Source: Thelonectria olida (taxonomy: Eukaryota > Ascomycota > Sordariomycetes > Hypocreales > Nectriaceae). Taken from it: 64,000 bases of DNA. Below, piece after piece: positions 55,706-64,000 of the stretch. How positions within the stretch are numbered: position 1 is the stretch's first letter; every line of letters starts with the position of its first letter. The notes under the pieces were generated by a model. That model saw only the letters and a program-made list of their open reading frames with translations. It did not search any database and was not told where the DNA came from. The position numbers and the translations under genes were made by a program. Location of the stretch: the NCBI GenBank assembly GCA_020736575.1, contig JAGPYM010000006.1, forward strand, positions 1,488,001 through 1,552,000, read 5' to 3'.

Positions 55706-56561
55706 GTTGGCGAATGTGATGATGAACTTGAACTGGATTGATCTGAATCTCTACCTATCTCGAACTTCTCAAACACGATATATCTACTTCGTCCTTCATC
55801 GGCAATGTTGAAGCATTTCCTCGAGTTGGAAACATTTCCAGGTCGGTTTGGCGGAATCCGATTCCGACTTCCGAGGCCATGCATGTATGGAGTCACCCTG
55901 GGAGAGTGGCGTCCGGTAAGACACTCGGCAACAATGATGATGGACTTGACCTGGGTTATTGACGAAGACAGGAGACTTTTATTCCACTGATTGGGCTTCA
56001 GATGCAAGAGCATCAATCGTGCTTCAGATGTGCAGTAATATATCAAGGCTTCTTTGCGTCGGTGCGTGTCTACTTAATATAAATATGCACCACCACAAAC
56101 ACCACCACAACCACCAACTGGCCATAGCATCCACGCGGCCGAATGGCTGGGAATGGCTTCTTGATCACTGATCACTCGCCAAATCAACTATTTTTCCGCC
56201 ATGTTGTCGCCAAACACGGTCTAAGCCAGTGGAGACTCTAGATATGGCAAAGATATTGAGATTCCCAGCCTCCAAAGATCGTCGCCCTCCCTCCCCCGCA
56301 ATGACAAAGCATCCTCTCTCTCCAACATCGTTCCGAAGCCCAGTTCCGAGCGTCGTCTTCCCCTCATGATTCCGCTATCACTTCGTGCGACCCACTCACC
56401 CACATCGGCTGGGGGACGCCCATGTCGGACTTGTACGGATACTCCCTCAAGATTTCAATGCCTTTTGAGGTGACAGTTCCCCCCCTCGGTTTCTTCCTCA
56501 GATGATTTCTCGTTATCCCGGCCGCCCTTGAACGAATCAACCGTCCCGTAGCTAAGGAACA
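55706..56561. promoter_or_regulatory. Divergent promoter region, P450 reductase and amine oxidase genes
   Basis: 856 bp between two start codons on opposite strands. It includes an A/C-rich ACCACCACAAAC-type repeat near 56088-56117. No gene is supported and no operator is identified. Confidence 0.5.
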
Positions 56562-58814
56562 ATGGCTATCCCCCACCCCCTCTCCCACCTGAGCATCAAC
56601 GAGACCAACCAGGCTCGTGACATTGTGCTTGGGCTGCACCCCGGAACTGTGCTCAATTTCCGCACAGTCTACCTCTACGAGCCTCCCAAGGCTGAGGTGC
56701 TTCCCTTCCTAGACCTAGAGCACGCCGGAAAGGTTACCGACTCTACCCCCAGACCTGCGCGTCTTGCTCAGGCCCGCTACGATGTCATCAAGCCTGGCTC
56801 CAAGAGACCAGAGTATCACGAGTCTGTTGTCGACATTCGCACGCGGCAGCGCGTGAACCACCAGGTTGTTGGCACCGAGCACCATGCCAGCTTGACTGTG
56901 TAAGTTGACATGACACAATCGATCAGGATGAAAATAATCCAAAGCTAACAATAATCAAGTTTCGAATTTGACACCCTGGTGGAAGTCATCAAAAACTCTC
57001 CTCTTTTCCAAGAAAAGGTCAAGAACCTCAAGCTCCCCGAGGGCTTCGAGCTCATCGTAGAGCCGTGGCCCTACGGCGGTCCAGATGAGGAGGATGGCGA
57101 CAACCGCCTGTTCCAGGGCCTTTGCTTTGGCCGAGACACTCGCAGCGGCAATCCAGACTCCAACTTCTACGCGTATCCCATTCCTTTGATTCCCATCATG
57201 GATGCGAACAAGCGCGAGGTCATCCGAGTCGACGAGCCTGCCACTGGCGGCGGCGGCGACTCTCTGGCCTTCAAGACTCCCACCGGCGCCATCATCGACC
57301 ACTGCAAAACTGCAGAGTATGTCCCTGAGCTGCTGCCAAATGGAACCCGAAAGGACCTGAAGCCCTTGACTGTCCAGCAACCCGACGGACCCAGCTTCAG
57401 CATCACCGATGGCAACCTCATTCAGTGGCAAAAGTGGCGGATGCGCGTCACTTTCAACCCTCGCGAGGGTGCTGTTCTGCACGATGTTCGATATGACGGC
57501 CGCGAGATCATGTACCGTCTCAGTGTTAGCGACATGGTAAGCCTCAGAATCAAAACTCGCTCTCTTGTTGAAAAACGAATGGATTCACTGACACAACGAC
57601 TCGGGTAGACTGTTCCTTATGCTGACCCCCGTGCGCCTTTCCACCGCAAGCAAGCCTTTGACTTCGGTGACGGTGGTCTTGGTCACGCCGTGAACAACCT
57701 CACTCTCGGATGTGACTGTCTCGGCGTTATCAAGTACTTTGACGGTGTCCTGACCCAAGCCGATGGCACCGGCGAAGAGACCAAGCAAGTCATCTGCCTG
57801 CACGAGCAAGACGACGGCATCGCCTGGAAGCACACCAACTGGCGCACCGGCCGAGCCGTCGTCACTCGGCGCCGTGAGCTCGTTGTCCAGTTCATCATCA
57901 CCCTAGCCAACTACGAGTACATCTTCGCCTACAAGTTCGACCAGGCGGCTGCCATCGAGGTCGAGGCCCGCGCCACCGGCATCGTCTCCGTTGTCAACAT
58001 TGACGAGGGCAAGACTGCTCCGTGGGGCAACGTCGTCAGCCCCGGAGCCCTCGCCCAGAACCACCAGCACGTCTTCTGCGTGCGTATGGACCCTGCCGTC
58101 GACGGCCACAAGAACACCGTCATCCAGGAGGAGAGCTTGCCGGTCCGCCGAGACAAGCGCACCAACCCCAACGGAAACTACTACGAGGTGCGCCAGACGC
58201 CCATCACGACATCAACTGGCGTCGACGTGGCGCCCTTCAACAACCGCACCTTCAAGGTGCAGAACCTGGGCAAGAAGAACCCCGTCAGCGGAAAGCCCGT
58301 CGGTTACAAGGTCGGCGTGCCCGCCACGCAGCTCCTCCTCGCCGACCCCAACAGCATCCAGGCCCACCGTGCCCTGTTTGCCCAGCACCACCTGTGGGTA
58401 ACCAAGTACAAGGATGACGAGCTGTACGCGGGCGGCCGGCACACGCTCCAGAGCCGGCTCGAAGTCGGCGGTGTTGCCGATGCCGCAAACCGCAACGACG
58501 ATGTGTTTGACGAGGACATTGTGGTCTGGGCTGTGTTTGGGCTGACGCACAACCCTCGTGTCGAGGACTGGCCGGTCATGTAAGTTTGATACTCCGATTC
58601 CGATTCCGAAGCAACCTCGTGACTAACATGCTTCCGCAGGCCGATTGAGAAGCTGCAAGTCCACTTTGCGCCCTCCGACTTCTTCACCGAGAACCCGGCT
58701 CTCGACGTGCCGTCCAATGCCGACATTGGCTCCAAGCTGACGGAGGGGAACCAGGGTGGCAGTGGAGGGGGCAGCTGCTGCAGCGGCCCGAAGCTGCAAA
58801 AGGGGAAGCTGTAA
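56562..58814 (+). CDS. Copper amine oxidase
   Basis: Oxidises primary amines to aldehyde, NH3 and H2O2 with topaquinone (TPQ) and copper, which lets fungi use amines as nitrogen source; 686 residues. Exons 56562-56899, 56960-57536, 57609-58579, 58640-58814; introns of 60, 72 and 60 bp. The TPQ precursor is Tyr407 in LANYEY (consensus Asn-Tyr-Asp/Glu); Asp323 in AFDFGD is the likely catalytic base; NHQH supplies two copper ligands and LTHNPRVEDWPVMP the third His. There is no signal peptide, so it is cytosolic or peroxisomal; the end QKGKL is only a weak PTS1-like tripeptide. A Gly/Ser/Cys-rich C-terminal stretch (GGSGGGSCCSG) is unusual. The permease gene 1.3 kb downstream could supply nitrogenous substrates. 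Confidence 0.93.
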
Positions 58815-60099
58815 AGACTACCGATTTTTGACTGATAAAAGCGTCTGATATGACATGTACCATGTAGACTTCCTTACCTAGTAGTTGCCTTTCTAAATAA
58901 TACACACGACGATTGGCTTCGAGGCTGACACTGATTGCATAACCAACACGCACCAAGCCCACCAACGCCCATGACCACGTCTGTGCACCTATCTAGTTTC
59001 TCTCTTTCTTCTCCATATTGAGAAGATGGGCACTAGGATCCGTCGGTTAACCCGCATCAGGAATGGCCTCAACGTGTGTGATCCTGGTTGTTCGGCTGAT
59101 CTCTGAATCGCATCCCTCAGGCCCCCCAGATAACCATAAGAGACCCTGAGTGTGATAATTTCGATGACCATTATTGCAAGATACCGAGATAAGCGACATG
59201 TATTGTTGCTTTTTCCGCATCTGATAGTGGTCGATGACTGAGAGAAACCCCATTATCTGTGCATTGCGGGCGTTTTGCCACTGTTTGATACCACTTCACA
59301 GCGTATTGATACCATTAATACTTCGATGTGCCCTTGAAGCCCCCCCTTGAAGCCCAATTTAGTCTCTCGGAACTCACTCGTAGCGTCGGAACGCCCTCGA
59401 TACAGCTTCGAATCTTGAATGTGCCCGGTCTCTCGGCACCACCCACAACTCCACGTCACCTATTGATAAGGGCGGCTAGTTGAGCTGCAGGAACACGCCA
59501 ACCACGCGCCTCAGCCTCGATAGATTGCAGGGTTTTCAGCGGCATTATTCGATCATCACCGCTCGTGGCGTCGACGGAATCTCGGGAACCTGCCCATGTG
59601 TGAGACGACAACGGGTGATCGGAGTAGCATCCCTTTTTCCCGCATCATGAACAAGAAGGCAGAAACGTCTCGAGTTTCCCAACCGGACGTGGCGAGCCAG
59701 CATCCCCTGTCCGCCAACACCTTGTCACATCGTAATATCGTACATTGGCATGAAAAATGTGCCCTGCGAGAAGGCATATTAATCCACTTCCCCGCACGCC
59801 ACCCCCGCAATGCGACGCGGAATCGAGGTTCCGAGTTCCACCGAGAGATCAGTTTCCTGGGGGAAGAGGCCTGGCCGCCCTGGTAGCGTTGGGCCGGTTG
59901 GTAGGGGCTGGTTCCTTGGGTGCTGCGTGCTGACCAAACGATGGCGTTCATACGCGAGAGGGGAGGGTTAATCTAAACTAGATAAAGAGGGAACTATACC
60001 ACGACTCAGGACCACTTCCGAGTTCACTCCCCTTCTTCTCCTTCACCACCATTAAACACTCTTCACCAGCACCCTTTCACATATACTCCAACGGGTGAA
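58815..60099. other. Intergenic region upstream of the permease gene
   Basis: 1.28 kb with the amine oxidase 3' flank and the permease promoter. Short open frames on both strands carry no family signal. A C/T-rich stretch with ACTCCCCTTCTTCTCC lies about 60 bp before the permease ATG, as is usual for fungal leaders. Confidence 0.5.
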
Positions 60100-61950
60100 A
60101 TGGACAACAGCAGTCTGAACAGGGCTCCCAGCGATGCCGACCTGAAAAAGGGCATCCCTGATCTGGAGCATTCGGTTTCTCGCCCCTTGGGCAACCTCAG
60201 CGATGAGGAACGCCTCGCCCAGCTCGGCCATCAGCAGGAACTCGGCCGAAACTTTTCTCTTCCCGCTCTGGGTGCGCTGTGTCTTTGTCTGATGGCAACA
60301 TGGGAGGCATTGTCGACAGTTATTTCCTCCGCGCTGGTTAGCGGAGGGCCCCCGTGTTTGTTCTACAACTAGTATGACGCCTTCTCAACTACCTCGGGAC
60401 TGTCTTTCTAATCAAACTACACAGCGTCCTTTCCTTTGCATGCACTGTCTGTATTGTCCTTTCTCTAGGCGAAATCGCGTCTATTTATCCCACTGCCGGC
60501 GGTTAGTCCCCTCGACTTGGCCATTCCGAAACCAATTCCGAATGCTAATCATCGCGACTGATAGGACAATACCACTGGGTGGCCGCGCTGTGCCCTCCCT
60601 CGACTCGAACCGCAGCATCCTGGGCAACTGGTTGGATTTCCGTCGGCGGCCAAATCGTCCTCACTGCGTCTGCTGCCTTTGCCGCTGGTCTCCAGGCCCA
60701 GGCTTTGATCACTCTTAACCACCCCGACACGTATACTCCGACGCGATGGCAAGGCATGCTGTTCTACTGGGCCATCCTGGCCTATGCAGCCGTCCTCAAC
60801 ATCTGGGGCATGAAGGCAATGCCGCATGTCAACCTCGTTTCTGGTGAGCTCGCATGTTGCCCAATTGAGTCTGAGAGGCCATGAAGCTGATCATGTCTGC
60901 TAGGAATCCTCCACGTGGGCGCCTTTGCCGGAATTGTCATCACTCTCGGAGTCATGGCACCAAAGAATACGGCCTCTTTCGTCTTCACCGAATTCGTCAA
61001 TAGCAGCGGCTGGAAGAGCGATGGTGTCTCATGGCTTGTGGGCATGCAGAGCGCAGTATATCCGTTCTTGGGGTAAGTCTCTCAACGTTCCGAGAGTCTC
61101 TTCGAGCCTGCAATACTAACTGTAAAACAGATACGACGCCGCATGCCATCTCGCAGAAGAGCTCCCGCACGCCAGTCGAAACGTTCCCCTCGCCATGGTC
61201 GGCAGTGTCATCGTCAACGGCATCATGGGCTTTGCCTATGTCATCATCCTTCTCTACAGCGCCAGCTCCCTCGAGTCACTCCTCACCACTCCCACGGGAT
61301 TTCCTTTCATTCAAATATTCCTCGACGCAACCAAGTCGCAGGCCGGAGCAACCGTCATGTCTCTCATGCCAGTCCTGATTGCCACCGCGGCCACTGTCGC
61401 CGGAACCGCTTCCACGTCTCGCACACTTTGGGCTTTTGCTCGCGACAAGGCAACTCCTTTCCACGAGTACTTCAGCCACGTGAACACGACGCTCCAAGTT
61501 CCCGTCCGTGCTGTGGCCTTTATCCTCATCTTGCAGGTTCTCCTTGGCCTCATTTACCTCGGAAACGCCACTGCCTTCAACGCCATTCTGTCCATGGCCA
61601 TCATCGGCCTCTACATCTCATACTTCTTGCCCATTTTCTACATGACCTTTTTCGGCCGCCGAACGCTAAAGAGGAGCGACTACGGATCATTCACCCTCCC
61701 TCGTGCGGTTGGAGTTGTTGCCAACGTCATCGCCATGATCTGGATGATTGTGGTGATCATCTTTAGCACTTTCCCCCTGGCGATGCCTGTGACAGCGCAG
61801 TCGATGAACTACTCCAGTGTGGTGCTCGCAGGTTGGGCTCTATTTGGCGCAGTGTATTATTACACCGGCGGCAAGAATACGTATGAGGTTCCCCTGACGG
61901 ACTTGACAGTCATACTAGAGGAAACCGAGGAAACTGTGAACATGAAGTAA
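60100..61950 (+). CDS. Amino-acid/GABA-type permease (APC superfamily)
   Basis: A plasma-membrane or vacuolar transporter for amino acids, GABA or choline-like substrates; 538 residues. Exons: 60100-60371, 60425-60501, 60565-60843, 60904-61072, 61131-61950; introns of 53, 63, 60 and 58 bp. A hydrophilic N-terminus precedes LGRNFSLPALGALCLCLMATWEALS (TM1) and SGGPPCLFYNY, a hallmark of the fungal UGA4/HNM1 group. SLGEIASIYPTAGGQYHW follows across introns 1 and 2. The later segment YDAACHLAEELPHASRNVPLAM and about 12 predicted helices complete the family pattern. Joining the five exons gives an uninterrupted reading frame with conserved blocks at each junction. The substrate cannot be fixed from sequence. 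Confidence 0.9.
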
Positions 61951-62674
61951 GGCCAAGGGGTTGTGTGGCGGTTTATGGAGCTGTCGAATTATTAGTAGCC
62001 ATGTGCGCAAGGAAATTGGAAATGGCTTCTTTGTGTAGATATGCGCTCTCAATTTCAAGTTTGGCGTCTCAAAATGCCGAAAAGTCTTGATGATTATTAC
62101 ACACGTGCTTCTCTTGGACTTTATAGATCCATGATCTGCATGCCCATGCAGCGTGATACGTCACCTACTTACACGTACTTTGTAAAGTCACCTGCATATG
62201 CATACAGCTGAAAGTCAGCGCGGCAGGTCGCTTGAGCGGATCAGGGGATGTTGTTTATCACGCCACTGAATCCTCTCCAGGGCGGTGACAGTGGCAACAC
62301 TACGATATTGTAAGTTGGGAGCATTACAGTCATCCTAATGGGCAATGCTGTTTATCTTACAATAATAACAAGTACAAAAGGTCCGGCTTATGTCGTCTCT
62401 CTAACCACTCACAAATCACCACGCCTGCGGCTGACCATCGCTAGACATGTTAGGTCGCTCATCTGCCTTAGCATACATGATAATCGGAATCCTGCAGGCC
62501 CAGCTGCACAAATAAAGTGCATCACAGCCACTATACGATGTCAGCCGTCCTATTTCCCTTCATTTGCCATTTTCTTCCCGCTGAAAGATCCAAACCTTCC
62601 TGTTCTCATCTTGACATGGGGATTGTTGAGCATCTCCTACTTGTTCCAAGACACTCAGTATCCCATACGAAGTG
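61951..62674. other. Intergenic region
   Basis: 724 bp between the permease gene and the pseudogene. No gene or repeat is supported. It is AT-richer toward the right. Confidence 0.5.
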
Positions 62675-64000
62675 ATGCAATCTACGGCCCAAGATTACGA
62701 ACTGGCCGAAAGACTGAGCGAGTGCGAGCCGTTGGATACGAGTGACGGACAGACTGATGCTTCGCTACTCCCTCCACAGACACCGTCAGATGGTCCTGCA
62801 GATTCGTCCACACAAGCGCCACAGAGACTGAGCGGAGTGCAATATGTTTCTTTATCCATTCAAATACTTCTCACCATATTTCCCGTCCTCTTTATTGGTA
62901 TTTTCGCCCACGGGAGATCCCAAACCGGGTTTCGAGCTAACCACTACTCTTATTACAGCACTTGCCATGGTTGCCGTCTCACTCGATAGGAGCAAACTTC
63001 TCTCAAGGGACGGATGGTACAAGATGCTATTTCCCTCTCACCCACTATATTTCCTATTATGTTTGCTGCCATCGTTGGCAAGTTCTTCAGAGCGTTGGGT
63101 TTGTTTGGGGCTGAACGTGGAATGAAGCTAGGGGTAAGATGAACTGCCCGTCTCTAACCTATCCTTCGAACGCGTGCTAATATCACCAGACACTTGAACG
63201 CCTGATCGAATCTCAACCCCTCTTTACTAATGCTGAGAGACAAGTAGCCTTGAGAGGACAATATCTCCTCGGGATTTTCATGATATTCCTCTGGGTCCTT
63301 TCGCCTCTTGGAGGCCAGTCGGCACTTCGACTCCTGCACGAGGTTCCAACAGTCGTTTCTGCTCACGCGACTCTTCGATACCTACCCAAAGAGGCCACGT
63401 TACGGTTACAGCAATGACTGGTGCCTCCACCGCATCGGATCAAGGGGCTATCTTTGCTTCTATTTATATGACTGCCCTCACAACGTCCTAGAATTATCAG
63501 AATTCAAGTCAAGATTTATTTAGAAACGTAAGAATACCGAGTCTTGACTCATTAAATCACGGTTCTCCGTTGAAAATACGGCGTGGATAACAATCGACTA
63601 CAACCAAACAGTCCCTTACTCGTCTCTACTAGGGATTCCTGTCGTAGGTATCCCTACTACAGGAAACCTTTCCTTCAACCTCATCAGCAGATATCTTGCT
63701 ATCAATTGCTATTCTGCCATACACATAGCGAACAGCTCAATGTTCAAGAACACTTCCACTGGAGAGGGTCCCGGCTATGCAGAGTCTGAGCTAGGAGCTA
63801 CTTTCCGCGTTGAGCTAGAGTTCCCAGATCTAGCCCTGCGCAACACCACCCTCCCGCCGTTCACCATGACCTCACAAAACGAAATAAATCTGACAGATGT
63901 CAACTCCGTCAACTGCTCAATAGCACCTCAAGACGTAGAGTCGTCTATCTTTTGCACCGATCAATCTTGCCAAGTCACCTCCATAAGAAACATTACAGTC
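62675..64000 (+). pseudogene. Decayed gene of a fungal multi-pass membrane family (3' end outside window)
   Basis: From the ATG at 62675 the sequence gives an acidic N-terminus and a membrane segment (VSLSIQILLTIFPVLFI). A plausible 61-bp intron with a GCTAAC branch site follows, then the block DAISLSPTIFPIMFAAIVGKFFRALGLFGAERG, a second intron (63135-63189), TLERLIESQPLFTNAERQ, and LWVLSPLGGQSALRLLHE. These are hallmarks of a common but uncharacterised fungal family with a large glycosylated loop. The reading frame does not hold: there are shifts near 63010-63020, 63385-63405 and 63560-63590 and an in-frame TAG at 63489-63491, while the conserved NSSQDLFRNVRIPSLDSL lies after that stop. The last part is open to the window edge. 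No intron can repair these lesions. Confidence 0.7.

Noticed and set aside
1..64000. CRISPR arrays, rRNA genes, intact transposons
   Set aside because: No regularly spaced repeats, no 5S/18S/28S-like sequence and no transposase or reverse-transcriptase frames were seen on either strand.

Overview
The window is nuclear DNA from a filamentous ascomycete (Pezizomycotina, most likely a Sordariomycete). The evidence is short introns (48-72 bp in almost every case) with GT..AG ends and CTAAC/CTGAC-type branch sites, fungus-only families (DUF3433, Zn2Cys6 regulator, fungal Vps62, CYP51, GH67), mostly monocistronic genes on both strands, and intergenic stretches of 0.5-4 kb. I support 22 protein genes (one cut by the left edge), one pseudogene cut by the right edge, and one tRNA gene. 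Exon limits were worked out by hand from reading frame, splice signals and family alignment from memory; no database search was run.

Left part (1-22 kb), housekeeping and surface genes: an Nha1-type Na+/H+ antiporter (5' end only), a Cys-rich GPI-anchored secreted protein, a 1378-residue DUF3433 membrane protein with an internal duplication, a 1302-residue glutamine-rich protein with three CxxC pairs and WW domains, a small hydrophilic protein, and a five-exon Vps62-like protein. Two very long gene-free stretches (345-4415 and 5115-8808) flank the GPI-anchored protein gene.

Middle part (22.8-46.3 kb), regulator, redox and export genes: a Zn2Cys6 transcription factor, a short-chain dehydrogenase, a SnoaL-like protein, a lipid-anchored protein of unknown function, a cytochrome P450, an FAD monooxygenase, two unrecognised conserved-looking proteins, an MRP-type ABC transporter and a CYP51 sterol demethylase. 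The gene content resembles a tailoring set for a small molecule, but no polyketide synthase, NRPS, terpene cyclase or other core enzyme is present in the window. Between the convergent 332-residue gene and the ABC transporter gene lies a tRNA-Cys(GCA) whose cloverleaf is perfect only if a 57-bp insert with GT..AG ends is removed from the D arm. Eukaryotic nuclear tRNA introns normally sit next to the anticodon, so this is the most unusual object in the window.

Right part (47-64 kb), carbon and nitrogen acquisition: a secreted pectin methylesterase (CE8) and a secreted alpha-glucuronidase (GH67) lie in tandem, the first downstream of clustered CreA-type motifs and the second downstream of a GGCTAAA (XlnR/Xyr1-type) motif. 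They are followed by an alpha/beta-hydrolase, NADPH-cytochrome P450 reductase (the electron donor that P450s such as the two encoded here need), a copper amine oxidase, an amino-acid/GABA-type permease, and a decayed gene of a fungal multi-pass membrane family.
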